Positions 44,701-53,259 of a DNA stretch of 64,000 bases are shown here, piece by piece (positions within the stretch are counted from its first letter, which is position 1; each line of letters opens with the position of its first letter). The notes beneath the pieces were generated by a model. It made no database searches and was not told the DNA's origin. It saw only the letters and a list, made by a program, of their open reading frames with translations. The DNA lies in NCBI RefSeq assembly GCF_015767245.1, contig NZ_JADOTV010000001.1, positions 742,896 to 806,895 of the forward strand, given 5' to 3'. Source of the DNA: Aureivirga sp. CE67 (GTDB lineage: Bacteria; Bacteroidota; Bacteroidia; Flavobacteriales; Flavobacteriaceae). A program made the position numbers and the translations under genes.

Positions 44701-46228
44701 AGATGATAATTGTCCATTAATTGCGAACGAAGACCAAGCAGATAACGACGAAGATGGAATGGGAGATGTTTGTGATGAGGATGATGATAATGATGGAATC
44801 TTAGATACGGAGGATAACTGTCCTTTAACTGCAAATGAAGATCAATTAGATACTGACGAAGATGGAATTGGAAATGCTTGTGATGAGGACGATGATAATG
44901 ATGGAATTTTAGATATAGATGACAACTGTCCTACAACACCAAATGCAGATCAAGCAGATTTAGACGGAAATGGTATTGGAGATGTTTGTGAAGATGATGA
45001 AGATGAGGATGGAATTGTAGATTCAGAAGATAACTGTCCTACAGTTGCAAATGCAGATCAATTAGATACAGATGGAGATGGTATGGGAGATGTTTGTGAT
45101 GAAGATGATGACAATGACGGAATCTTAGATACGGAAGATAACTGTCCATTAACTGCAAACGAAGACCAAGCTGATAACGACGAAGACGGTATCGGAGATG
45201 TTTGTGATGAAGATGATGACAATGACGGAATCCTAGATATGGAAGATAACTGTCCTTTAACTGCGAACGAAGATCAATTAGATACGGATGAAGACGGAAT
45301 GGGAGATGTTTGTGATGAAGATGATGATAATGATGGAATCTTAGATACAGAAGATAACTGTCCATTAACTGCGAACGAAGACCAAGCTGACAATGATGAA
45401 GATGGTATGGGAGATATTTGTGATGAAGATGATGATAATGACGGAATCTTAGATACAGAAGATAACTGTCCATTAACTGCAAACGAAGACCAAGCTGATA
45501 ACGATGAAGACGGTATGGGAGATGTTTGTGATGAAGATGATGACAATGATGGAATCCTAGATGAAAACGATAACTGTCCATTAACTGCAAATGAAGACCA
45601 AGCAGATAACGATGAAGATGGTATGGGAGATGTTTGTGATGAAGATGATGATAATGATGGAATCTTAGATACGGAAGATAACTGTCCATTAACTGCAAAT
45701 GAAGATCAATTAGATACGGATGAAGACGGTATGGGAGATGTTTGTGATGAAGATGATGACAATGACGGAATCTTAGATACGGAAGATAACTGTCCTTTAA
45801 CTGCGAATGAAGATCAATTAGATACGGATGAAGACGGTATGGGAGATGTTTGTGATGAAGATGATGATAATGACGGAATCTTAGATACGGAAGATAACTG
45901 TCCTTTAACTGCAAACGAAGATCAAGCTGATGCTGATGGAGACGGAATTGGTGATGTTTGTGACGATGATCCAGGGTTAAGTATTGAAGATTCTGAAAAT
46001 GTTAGAATTTCATTATATCCAAATCCAGCAACTGATGTTGTGTTTATCAAATCTTCGGTAAACGGAATTGTAAAAGTTTATAATACTTTAGGAGTTTTAG
46101 TTTTAGAAAAAGAAATCTCTAAGGATAGTGACAATGAATTAAATACTTCAATTTTACAATCAGGAATGTATACATTCGAAATACAATCTGATAATAAATC
46201 TAGTATTCATAAATTGATAATCAAGTAA
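41723..46228 (+). CDS. Giant T9SS protein with two P-domains and thrombospondin type 3 repeats (paralogue 1)
   Basis: From the signal-peptide Met at 41723 (MKKNYSFFILLCFSFLSLFS) the protein has 1501 residues. Domain order: proprotein-convertase P-domain (about 55-195, VNVTVNIQHTWNSDLEFKLV, GDWKLVFYDN), a TSP3 block (about 200-630), an FN3-like module (about 640-730), a second P-domain (about 735-875), a second TSP3 block (about 880-1415) and a T9SS type A tail. TSP3 units are 36 residues (108 bp), DNCPLTANEDQADNDEDGMG type, each binding calcium through Asp-rich loops. There are roughly 12 units in block one and 15 in block two. The protein is extremely acidic and probably forms a calcium-stiffened surface stalk. 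There is no protease domain, so the P-domains are adhesive modules here. Confidence 0.9.
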   Translation: MKKNYSFFILLCFSFLSLFSRPIEEKSFKENNEINKNEEHTEKKSDEGVSSYFENTCSTESLDGLSLALPAYQTKESVITFTEDLQITDVNVTVNIQHTWNSDLEFKLVGPDGTEVDLSSYNGGSSDHYTNTVFDDSAATSVTTGTGPFTGSFQPEGSLASFNGKFSLGDWKLVFYDNLSSFDGTLNSWSLEICGENDVDADTILNIDDNCKDTANTDQTDADSDGVGDACDNCIDFANADQLDTDGDGIGDACDTDDDEDGIVDSEDNCPTVANADQADNDGDGIGDACDEDDDNDGVLDVNDNCPLVANVDQADNDGDGIGDICDEDDDNDTILDEEDNCQFTANTDQADMNSNGIGDVCDDIDEDGIFDSEDNCPLTANTDQADNDGDGMGDICDEDDDNDTILDEEDNCPFTANTDQADMNSNGIGDTCDDMDEDGVFDSEDNCPETANPDQLDTDGDGIGNACEEDDDNDGVLDVDDNCPLVANADQADNDEDGIGDVCDEDDDNDTILDTDDNCPFVANVDQVDNDGDGMGDICDEDDDNDTILDEDDNCPFIANTDQADMDSNGIGDVCDDIDEDGVNDSEDNCPMIANEDQLDTDNDGMGNICDEDDDNDGILDEDDECPLVYNFAIDEAPVVLSSPINHADALAGSIDFSWEALTVAEEYIFEIATDEEFTSILETATISEANYTVADLLVNTYYWRIKAKNSCSESLFSEAWKLNIKDSSCSTTDSGDISVIFGANPITNETVINIDENVVITDINVTVNITHAWNGDISIKLVSPEGTEVDLSSGNGGSSSNYVNTVFDDEASTSIYSGSGPFTGEYTPEGSLANFNGQYSIGEWKIVAQDLVPSVDDGELTSWSIEICGVEVSDADMDDIPDTTDNCIDVANADQLDTDGDGMGDICDEDDDNDGILDMDDNCPLTVNEDQADNDGDGIGDICDEDDDNDGILDTEDNCPFTANEDQLDTDEDGMGDVCDEDDDNDTILDEDDNCPLIANEDQADNDEDGMGDVCDEDDDNDGILDTEDNCPLTANEDQLDTDEDGIGNACDEDDDNDGILDIDDNCPTTPNADQADLDGNGIGDVCEDDEDEDGIVDSEDNCPTVANADQLDTDGDGMGDVCDEDDDNDGILDTEDNCPLTANEDQADNDEDGIGDVCDEDDDNDGILDMEDNCPLTANEDQLDTDEDGMGDVCDEDDDNDGILDTEDNCPLTANEDQADNDEDGMGDICDEDDDNDGILDTEDNCPLTANEDQADNDEDGMGDVCDEDDDNDGILDENDNCPLTANEDQADNDEDGMGDVCDEDDDNDGILDTEDNCPLTANEDQLDTDEDGMGDVCDEDDDNDGILDTEDNCPLTANEDQLDTDEDGMGDVCDEDDDNDGILDTEDNCPLTANEDQADADGDGIGDVCDDDPGLSIEDSENVRISLYPNPATDVVFIKSSVNGIVKVYNTLGVLVLEKEISKDSDNELNTSILQSGMYTFEIQSDNKSSIHKLIIK
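42310..43610 (+). repeat. 108-bp coding tandem repeats (TSP3 block 1, paralogue 1)
   Basis: About twelve units of 108 bp, encoding Asp-rich 36-residue TSP3 repeats. These units are more diverged (several read DTILDEEDNCPFTANTDQAD) than those of the later blocks. Confidence 0.8.
44350..45960 (+). repeat. 108-bp coding tandem repeats (TSP3 block 2, paralogue 1)
   Basis: About fifteen 108-bp units, the last nine or so nearly uniform (DTEDNCPLTANEDQ repeated). Uniformity rises toward the 3' end, the usual sign of recent slippage or unequal exchange. Confidence 0.85.
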
Positions 46229-46289
46229 AATATTACAAGTTAAAACAATAAAAAAGACCGATTCAATAATGAATCGGTCTTTTCTTTTT
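45961..46289 (+). repeat. 329-bp duplicated 3' end (copy 1)
   Basis: This stretch, covering the T9SS tail, stop codon and terminator of paralogue 1, is nearly identical to 51548-51876 in paralogue 2, with no indels. I see two differences, both synonymous Ile codon changes (ATC/ATT and ATA/ATT). Confidence 0.8.
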
Positions 46290-46634
46290 GTCATAAAATC
46301 TAAATATTTAAATCAAATATATTTTGAGTAAAATCAACAATAAATATCTTCAATCTACAATAACATTTGATTTAAAATTCAAACAAATGTTATAAAACTT
46401 AAAAATCAAAAGGCTTTTACAATAACATGTATTATTATTTTTTAATTTATTAATAATAAAAAAAAGGCGCTTACAAGTTTAAATTTAAAAACCAAACCTT
46501 CTTAACAAATTACACATAACAACTTAAAAAAAAAGCACTTAGTCGGTAATTTTAAATAATTTTTTTAAGGCGTTTTCTCTTAAATTCGACATCTAATGTC
46601 AAAAAATTATTTATAAACGAAAGATTAAGCTATT
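46229..46634. other. Intergenic region between the two P-domain/TSP3 genes
   Basis: 406 bp. It begins with the paralogue-1 terminator (46253-46290), then runs AT-rich. A perfect palindrome GACAT-CTA-ATGTC at 46588-46600 lies 34 bp before the paralogue-2 start and could be a regulator site. No ORF or full -7 box was seen. Confidence 0.5.
46253..46290 (+). terminator. Intrinsic terminator after TSP3 paralogue 1
   Basis: A 13-bp perfect stem (AAAGACCGATTCA / TGAATCGGTCTTT) with a 4-nt loop and a T-rich tail. Identical hairpin at 51840-51877. Confidence 0.85.
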
Positions 46635-49600
46635 ATGAAGAAAAATTATTTTTTAATTATTCTATTTTCGCTAACCTTTTTTAACTCCTACCCTTATAAG
46701 GGATTGGAAAAAAGCGAAAAATTGAAAAAAAACTATGAGAATGAATATACATTCGATGAAGATTGTAATACAAATTCAAATACAAATTCACTATCTATCT
46801 CAGACAATACCACAAAAACTTCCACAATAGATTTTGAACAAGAGTTTTTGATAACGGATGTAAATGTGACCATAAATATTACACATTCACATACAGGTGA
46901 TTTAGATATTTCTCTTGAAGCTCCTGATGGTACTACTATAGAATTAACTAGTGATAATGGTGGTGGCGGTGATAATTTCTCGAATACTGTTTTTGATGAT
47001 GCTGCCGAAAATTTAATAACAGAAGGATCTGCTCCTTTCTCAGGTTCTTATAAACCAGAGGAATCTTTATCAACTTTCAATAATTTAAGTTCTATTGGTT
47101 CTTGGAAATTAATTGTAAAAGATGATGCTAATGGAGATACAGGGACTTTACATTCTTGGTCTATTGCTATTTGCGGTGTATTAATTGATATGGATGAAGA
47201 TGGAATTTCTGATTCCTACGATAACTGTGTAGAAACTCCAAATACTGATCAAGCGAATAATGATGAAGATACACTTGGTGATGCTTGTGATGAAGATGAT
47301 GATAATGATGGTATCTTAGACACCCAAGATGAATGTCCTTTTATTTTCAATTTAGAAACAACAGGAAATACTCCTAACCAACAATCTCCTAATAATCAAA
47401 TCTTAGATGAAAATGTAACATTTATTTGGGAGGATTTTGAACATGCTACAAGTTATATAATTCAAATTAGTACTGATGAAACTTTTAATTCTACTATTTT
47501 AACAGAAGAAATAACTGAAACTTCATTTACTGAAACAACTTTAAATTATAACTCTTATTTCTGGAGAGTAAAAGCAAAAAACTCATGTTCTGAAACAGAG
47601 TTTTCTAATGCTTTTATATTTGAAAAAGATGATATTGATTGTAATACATCTTCAAATACAAATTCACTATCTATCTCAGACAGTACCACAAAAATTTCCA
47701 CAATAGATTTTGAACAAGAGTTTTTGATAACGGATGTAAATGTGACCATAAATATTACACATTCACATACAGGTGATTTAGATATTTCTCTTGAAGCTCC
47801 TAATGGTACTACTATAGACTTAACTAGTGATAATGGTGGTGGCGGAGATAATTTCTCGAATACTGTTTTTGATGATGCTGCCGAAAATTTAATAACAGAA
47901 GGATCTGCTCCTTTCTCAGGTTCTTATAAACCAGAGCAATCTTTATCAACTTTCAATAATTTAAATTCTATCGGTTCTTGGAAATTAATTGTAAAAGATG
48001 ATGCTAATGGAGATACAGGGACTTTACATTCTTGGTCTATTGCTATTTGCGGTGTATTAATTGATATAGATGAAGATGGAATTTCTGATTCCTACGATAA
48101 CTGTGTAGAAACTCCAAATACTGATCAAGCGAATAATGATGAAGATACACTTGGTGATGCTTGTGATGAAGATGATGATAATGATGGTATCTTAGACACC
48201 CAAGATGAATGTCCTTTTATTTTCAATTTAGAAACAACAGGAAATACTCCTAACCAACAATCTCCTAATAATCAAATCTTAGATGAAAATGTAACATTTA
48301 TTTGGGAGGATTTTGAACATGCTACAAGTTATATAATTCAAATTAGTACTGATGAAACTTTTAATTCTACTATTTTAACAGAAGAAATAACTGAAACTTC
48401 ATTTACTGAAACAACTTTAAATTATAACTCTTATTTCTGGAGAGTAAAAGCAAAAAACTCATGTTCTGAAACAGAGTTTTCTAATGCTTTTATATTTGAA
48501 AAAGATGATATTGATTGTAATACATCTTCAAATACAAATTCACTATCTATCTCAGACAGTACCACAAAAATTTCCACAATAGATTTTGAACAAGAGTTTT
48601 TGATAACGGATGTAAATGTGACCATAAATATTACACATTCACATACAGGTGATTTAGATATTTCTCTTGAAGCTCCTAATGGTACTACTATAGACTTAAC
48701 TAGTGATAATGGTGGTGGCGGAGATAATTTCTCGAATACTGTTTTTGATGATGCTGCCGAAAATTTAATAACAGAAGGATCTGCTCCTTTCTCAGGTTCT
48801 TATAAACCAGAGCAATCTTTATCAACTTTCAATAATTTAAATTCTATCGGTTCTTGGAAATTAATTGTAAAAGATGATGCTAATGGAGATACAGGGACTT
48901 TACATTCTTGGTCTATTGCTATTTGCGGTGTATTAATTGATATAGATGAAGATGGAATTTCTGATTCCTACGATAACTGTGTAGAAACTCCAAATACTGA
49001 TCAAGCGAATAATGATGAAGACGCACTTGGTGATGCTTGTGATGAAGATGATGATAATGATGGTATCTTAGACACCCAAGATGAATGTCCTTTAATATAT
49101 AATTTAGAAGTAAATTCTGAAGCTGTTGAATTATTAAGTCCAGCAAATGAAGGTTTCGCAAATCCAGACTCACCTATTAGTTTTAATTGGTCTGAATATG
49201 AACATGCTGAGCAGTATCAAATAGAAATATCTAAGAATAATTTATTTACAGTTATAGTTGAAAATCAAATAATTTCTGAAACTAATTTTACTTTAACAAT
49301 TTCAGAATTAGGAAAATATTTCTGGAGAGTAAAAGCAATAAACTCTTGCTCTGAGTCAATCTACTCTGAAATTCAAACTATTAATATCTTCAATACGGAT
49401 TGTTCAGAACAATCAAACACTTCTAATTTCTCAATATCAGATAATAGTACTTTTTATTCTGATATAACTATTAATGAAGATGTTAAAATTACGGATGTAA
49501 ATGTAGCTATAGATATTATTCATACATATACTGGTGATTTAGATATCTATCTTGAATCTCCTGATGGAACTACAATAGATCTAACCAGTGATAATGGAGG

Positions 49601-51815
49601 TAGCGGAGATAATTTCTCTAACACTGTTTTTGATGATACTGCTGAAAATTTAATAACAGAAGGTTCTGCTCCTTTTTCAGGTTCGTATAAACCTGAAGAA
49701 CCACTTTCTACTTTTAACAATTTAAATTCATTAGGTACATGGCGATTAAAAGTTAGAGATGATGCTGGTGCTGATACTGGGTATTTGAACAGCTGGACGT
49801 TATATATTTGTGGGGTTTCTTTAACAGATATAGATGAAGACGGTATCATTGATTTTGAAGATAACTGTCCACAAACAGCAAATACAGATCAAGCTGATAT
49901 GGATAATGATGGTCTTGGAGATGTTTGTGATAATGATGGTGATAACGATACTATTATTGACTCTGAAGATAATTGTCCTTCAATTGCAAACGAAGACCAA
50001 GCCGATAATGATGAAGATGGATTAGGAGATATTTGTGATGAAGATGATGACAATGACGGAATCTTAGATACGGAAGATAACTGTCCTTTAACTGTAAATT
50101 CTGATCAACTAGACACAGATGGAGACGGAACGGGAGATGTTTGTGACGAAGATGATGATAATGACGGAATTTTAGATATAGAAGATAACTGTCCTCTAGT
50201 TGTAAATGAAGACCAAGCAGATAACGACGAAGATGGAATTGGAGATATTTGTGATGAAGATGATGATAATGATGGAATCTTAGATACGGTAGATAACTGT
50301 CCTTTAACTGCGAATGAAAATCAATTAGATACGGACGAAGATGGTATAGGAGATGTTTGTGATGAAGATGATGACAATGACGGAATCTTAGATACGGAAG
50401 ATAACTGTCCTTTAACGGCAAATGAAGACCAAGCGGATAACGACGAAGATGGTATAGGAGATGTTTGTGATGAAGATGATGATAATGACGGAATCTTGGA
50501 TACAGAAGATAATTGTCCATTAACTGCAAATGAAGACCAAGCCGACAATGATGAAGATGGTTTAGGAGACATTTGTGATGAAGATGATGACAATGACGGG
50601 ATTTTAGATACAGAAGATAATTGTCCATTAACTGCAAATGAAGACCAATTAGATACGGATGAAGACGGTATGGGAGATGTTTGTGATGAAGATGATGATA
50701 ATGATGGAATCTTAGATGAAGACGATAACTGTCCACTAACTGTAAATGAAGACCAAGCTGATAATGACGAAGATGGAATGGGAGATGTTTGTGATGAAGA
50801 TGATGATAATGATGGAATTTTAGATACAGAAGATAATTGTCCATTAACTGCGAATGAAGACCAAGCAGATAACGACGAAGACGGAATGGGAGATGTTTGT
50901 GATGAAGATGATGACAATGACGGAATCCTAGATACGGAAGATAACTGTCCTTTAACTGCGAATGAAGATCAAGCAGATAACGACGAGGATGGAATGGGTG
51001 ACATTTGTGATGAAGATGATGACAATGACGGAATCCTAGATACGGAAGATAACTGTCCTTTAACTGCGAATGAAGATCAAGCAGATAACGACGAGGATGG
51101 AATGGGAGATGTTTGTGATGAAGATGATGATAATGACGGAATCTTAGATACAGAAGATAACTGTCCTTTAACTGCGAATGAAGATCAAGCAGATAACGAC
51201 GAGGATGGAATGGGAGATGTTTGTGATGAAGATGATGATAATGACGGAATCTTAGATACAGAAGATAACTGTCCTTTAACTGCAAACGAAGATCAAGCTG
51301 ATAACGACGAAGACGGTATGGGAGATGTTTGTGATGAAGATGATGACAATGATGGAATCTTAGATGAAGATGACAACTGTCCATTAACTGCAAATGAAGA
51401 CCAAGCTGATAATGACGAAGATGGAATGGGAGATGTTTGTGATGAAGATGATGATAATGACGGAATCTTGGATGAGGACGATAACTGTCCATTGACGCCA
51501 AACGAAGATCAAGCAGATGCTGATGAAGATGGAATCGGAGATGTTTGTGACGATGATCCAGGGTTAAGTATTGAAGATTCTGAAAATGTTAGAATTTCAT
51601 TATATCCAAATCCAGCAACTGATGTTGTGTTTATCAAATCTTCGGTAAACGGAATTGTAAAAGTTTATAATACTTTAGGAGTTTTAGTTTTAGAAAAAGA
51701 AATTTCTAAGGATAGTGACAATGAATTAAATACTTCAATTTTACAATCAGGAATGTATACATTCGAAATACAATCTGATAATAAATCTAGTATTCATAAA
51801 TTGATTATCAAGTAA
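46635..51815 (+). CDS. Giant T9SS protein with four P-domains and thrombospondin type 3 repeats (paralogue 2)
   Basis: A 1726-residue relative of the preceding gene. After the signal peptide come P-domains at about 44-180, 336-472, 628-764 and 921-1060. Each of the first three is followed by one short TSP3 unit and an FN3-like module (VTFIWEDFEHATSYIIQIST). Then come about 16 TSP3 units (about 1065-1640) and a T9SS type A tail identical in sequence to that of paralogue 1. The first three modules are an 876-bp near-identical tandem repeat. The start at 46635 gives a good signal peptide (MKKNYFLIILFSLTFFNSYP). A calcium-dependent surface adhesin or stalk is inferred. Confidence 0.9.
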   Translation: MKKNYFLIILFSLTFFNSYPYKGLEKSEKLKKNYENEYTFDEDCNTNSNTNSLSISDNTTKTSTIDFEQEFLITDVNVTINITHSHTGDLDISLEAPDGTTIELTSDNGGGGDNFSNTVFDDAAENLITEGSAPFSGSYKPEESLSTFNNLSSIGSWKLIVKDDANGDTGTLHSWSIAICGVLIDMDEDGISDSYDNCVETPNTDQANNDEDTLGDACDEDDDNDGILDTQDECPFIFNLETTGNTPNQQSPNNQILDENVTFIWEDFEHATSYIIQISTDETFNSTILTEEITETSFTETTLNYNSYFWRVKAKNSCSETEFSNAFIFEKDDIDCNTSSNTNSLSISDSTTKISTIDFEQEFLITDVNVTINITHSHTGDLDISLEAPNGTTIDLTSDNGGGGDNFSNTVFDDAAENLITEGSAPFSGSYKPEQSLSTFNNLNSIGSWKLIVKDDANGDTGTLHSWSIAICGVLIDIDEDGISDSYDNCVETPNTDQANNDEDTLGDACDEDDDNDGILDTQDECPFIFNLETTGNTPNQQSPNNQILDENVTFIWEDFEHATSYIIQISTDETFNSTILTEEITETSFTETTLNYNSYFWRVKAKNSCSETEFSNAFIFEKDDIDCNTSSNTNSLSISDSTTKISTIDFEQEFLITDVNVTINITHSHTGDLDISLEAPNGTTIDLTSDNGGGGDNFSNTVFDDAAENLITEGSAPFSGSYKPEQSLSTFNNLNSIGSWKLIVKDDANGDTGTLHSWSIAICGVLIDIDEDGISDSYDNCVETPNTDQANNDEDALGDACDEDDDNDGILDTQDECPLIYNLEVNSEAVELLSPANEGFANPDSPISFNWSEYEHAEQYQIEISKNNLFTVIVENQIISETNFTLTISELGKYFWRVKAINSCSESIYSEIQTINIFNTDCSEQSNTSNFSISDNSTFYSDITINEDVKITDVNVAIDIIHTYTGDLDIYLESPDGTTIDLTSDNGGSGDNFSNTVFDDTAENLITEGSAPFSGSYKPEEPLSTFNNLNSLGTWRLKVRDDAGADTGYLNSWTLYICGVSLTDIDEDGIIDFEDNCPQTANTDQADMDNDGLGDVCDNDGDNDTIIDSEDNCPSIANEDQADNDEDGLGDICDEDDDNDGILDTEDNCPLTVNSDQLDTDGDGTGDVCDEDDDNDGILDIEDNCPLVVNEDQADNDEDGIGDICDEDDDNDGILDTVDNCPLTANENQLDTDEDGIGDVCDEDDDNDGILDTEDNCPLTANEDQADNDEDGIGDVCDEDDDNDGILDTEDNCPLTANEDQADNDEDGLGDICDEDDDNDGILDTEDNCPLTANEDQLDTDEDGMGDVCDEDDDNDGILDEDDNCPLTVNEDQADNDEDGMGDVCDEDDDNDGILDTEDNCPLTANEDQADNDEDGMGDVCDEDDDNDGILDTEDNCPLTANEDQADNDEDGMGDICDEDDDNDGILDTEDNCPLTANEDQADNDEDGMGDVCDEDDDNDGILDTEDNCPLTANEDQADNDEDGMGDVCDEDDDNDGILDTEDNCPLTANEDQADNDEDGMGDVCDEDDDNDGILDEDDNCPLTANEDQADNDEDGMGDVCDEDDDNDGILDEDDNCPLTPNEDQADADEDGIGDVCDDDPGLSIEDSENVRISLYPNPATDVVFIKSSVNGIVKVYNTLGVLVLEKEISKDSDNELNTSILQSGMYTFEIQSDNKSSIHKLIIK
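46765..49092 (+). repeat. 876-bp tandem repeat (P-domain + TSP3 + FN3 module)
   Basis: Units at 46765-47640, 47641-48516 and 48517-49092 (third unit truncated, followed by a diverged FN3). The phase is exact: 292 codons. Units 2 and 3 share changes absent from unit 1 (for example GATGGT to AATGGT, GAGGAA to GAGCAA), so the last duplication is between 2 and 3. Confidence 0.9.
49825..51547 (+). repeat. 108-bp coding tandem repeats (TSP3 block, paralogue 2)
   Basis: About sixteen 108-bp units; most read DTEDNCPLTANEDQADNDED with third-position differences only. The same register and period as in paralogue 1. Confidence 0.85.
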
Positions 51816-51876
51816 AATATTACAAGTTAAAACAATAAAAAAGACCGATTCAATAATGAATCGGTCTTTTCTTTTT
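51548..51876 (+). repeat. 329-bp duplicated 3' end (copy 2)
   Basis: Counterpart of 45961-46289 at a constant offset of 5587 bp, including the sorting domain, stop and terminator. Identity stops a few bases after the terminator T tract. Confidence 0.8.
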
Positions 51877-51877
51877 A
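51840..51877 (+). terminator. Intrinsic terminator after TSP3 paralogue 2
   Basis: The same 13-bp stem, 4-nt loop and T-rich tail as at 46253-46290. It faces gldC, which ends 15 nt later on the other strand, so it may serve both directions. Confidence 0.85.
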
Positions 51878-51891
51878 AAGAATATTATAAA

Positions 51892-52230
51892 TTATTGTTT
51901 CTTTAATTCTAATTTTTCAGCAAAATAATCACAGAAATCACGCATTGTAGCACTCATTCTTTGATCATCTGTAGCTCTTTCAAAAGTATTTGCCATAGAA
52001 ACTAAAGTCTGGTGAAAAAACTGTTTCATTTCATCCACAGGCATATCTTTCGTCCAAAGATCCATACGTAAAGTATCTTTTGCTTTATGATCCCATACAG
52101 AAATCATCAATGCTTTTGACTCTGCATCTTTAATTCCTCCATCTTCTGCATTCCATGTGATTTCTTCTGGAACTTTATTTTCGTCTAATCCAATTGTGAA
52201 TTTTATATCTGATTTATGTACAACTCCCAT
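51892..52230 (-). CDS. gldC: Gliding motility protein GldC
   Basis: A 112-residue soluble protein that in Flavobacterium johnsoniae supports gliding motility. The sequence KSDIKFTIGLDENKVPEEI, ITWNAEDGGI and SVWDHKAKDTLRMDLWTKDM is characteristic. It has no signal peptide, so it is cytoplasmic. Start and the gldB stop overlap by one base (52230), indicating translational coupling. Its biochemical role is not established. Confidence 0.93.
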   Translation of the reverse strand: MGVVHKSDIKFTIGLDENKVPEEITWNAEDGGIKDAESKALMISVWDHKAKDTLRMDLWTKDMPVDEMKQFFHQTLVSMANTFERATDDQRMSATMRDFCDYFAEKLELKKQ

Positions 52231-53201
52231 TATTTCTTAGGTTTATATTTCGATTTTTTAAAAATTTCGTCTTCGTCTGTTAAAAATAATTGATGCAAAG
52301 TTACATCATTATTTTTCATATACGAACGAACAATTTGCCAACCAACCCACTCACCTATTCTACCTGGTGATTCTGCATCCGTTTCTAAATAAAATTTTGA
52401 AAAAGGAGCATCATTTAAAAAACGATTTGGTAATTCTGAATCTGTACTATAGATTAAATCATTTTGTACAAAATATTTCCAAATAGGAAGCTCATTTGCT
52501 TCTGTCCAAGCTAATTTCTCTTCAGAATATCCGATTTTTTGTGCATCTGTACTATTTGGAACTAATAATTCTAAAGCATACATTACTTTTCCTTTAGAAA
52601 CCATTTTTTCTATAAAAGTTCTGTTTTTTCGCATTGGATTTAATCTTAAAGCAAATTCCTTTGCAATATCTACAGGCATTCTTGAAGCTTCAAAATTCTC
52701 CACAATATATGGTGGTACTCCTTCATAAACAGGACTACTTTTACCTAAATAAATATCTAGCGAAACAAAAAGTAAACTATCCGCATAAATTACATTAGAA
52801 GTATAATCATAATCAGAAAAAGTTGTGATCACTTTTGGTGCCTTGAATTTTGGATAATAATATTTTACATGTTTAAAAAGCTCAACAATCTCTTTCTTTT
52901 GCTTATCTAAATTTGGAAAAACTCCTTTTACTTCTTTATAAAGTGCTTGATTTTGCTCAAAATTCATTTTCTTGACATAAATAGAATCTGGCATTTGTGG
53001 ATCGAAAAACAAAGGAAATTCCGCTCTTAATTTTGTAATTTTCTCAAGATCTGGAAGTTCACTTTTTCCATACATTTTTTCTTCAAATCGTACAATTTCT
53101 GCATCCATAGCAATATTAGATACGTCTACTTGTTTTTTTTGTTTATCACCACACGAAATCAGTGTTAGTAATAGCGTGATAGCTGCTAATTTTATTCTCA
53201 T
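52230..53201 (-). CDS. gldB: Gliding motility lipoprotein GldB
   Basis: A 323-residue lipoprotein (MRIKLAAITLLLTLISC, lipobox L-I-S-C) needed for gliding and linked to the T9SS-dependent motility apparatus. Features are VDVSNIAMDAEIVRFEEKMY, FPLFFDPQMPDSIYVKKM, DIYLGKSSPVYEGVPPYIV and GRIGEWVGWQIVRSYMKNND. The middle part resembles the DUF2268-like fold. gldC follows at once. The gene is divergent from nadE, the same arrangement as I recall from F. johnsoniae. Confidence 0.92.
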   Translation of the reverse strand: MRIKLAAITLLLTLISCGDKQKKQVDVSNIAMDAEIVRFEEKMYGKSELPDLEKITKLRAEFPLFFDPQMPDSIYVKKMNFEQNQALYKEVKGVFPNLDKQKKEIVELFKHVKYYYPKFKAPKVITTFSDYDYTSNVIYADSLLFVSLDIYLGKSSPVYEGVPPYIVENFEASRMPVDIAKEFALRLNPMRKNRTFIEKMVSKGKVMYALELLVPNSTDAQKIGYSEEKLAWTEANELPIWKYFVQNDLIYSTDSELPNRFLNDAPFSKFYLETDAESPGRIGEWVGWQIVRSYMKNNDVTLHQLFLTDEDEIFKKSKYKPKK

Positions 53202-53220
53202 TATATTTTATATATTTACT

Positions 53221-53236
53221 GCGTTTAGTAAAACGC
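53221..53236. promoter_or_regulatory. Inverted repeat at the gldB/nadE divergent promoter
   Basis: GCGTTT-AGTA-AAACGC is a perfect 6-bp inverted repeat in the 58-bp gap between gldB and nadE. It lies immediately downstream of the gldB -7 box, about where the gldB transcript should begin, so it could be an operator or a 5' hairpin. Confidence 0.4.
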
Positions 53237-53244
53237 CAAAAATA
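53237..53244 (-). promoter_or_regulatory. -7 box (TATTTTTG) for gldB
   Basis: On the minus strand TATTTTTG fully matches TAnnTTTG, 35 nt before the gldB start. Confidence 0.5.
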
Positions 53245-53259
53245 CAAAATTAGTTTAAG

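Noticed and set aside
45039-45914. Minus-strand His/Leu-rich frame of 291 codons, and similar short frames at 45274-45546 and 50321-50917
   Set aside because: Same cause: antisense shadows of TSP3 repeats in the real plus-strand genes.
42310-45960. Regular repeats that might suggest a CRISPR array or satellite DNA
   Set aside because: The repeats are 108 bp, in frame, without spacers, and encode Asp-rich TSP3 units.
49954-51501. Long minus-strand frame of 515 codons, rich in His, Leu and Tyr
   Set aside because: It is the antisense of the 108-bp TSP3 repeats. Because 108 is a multiple of three, a frame open in one unit stays open in all, so the length has no meaning.
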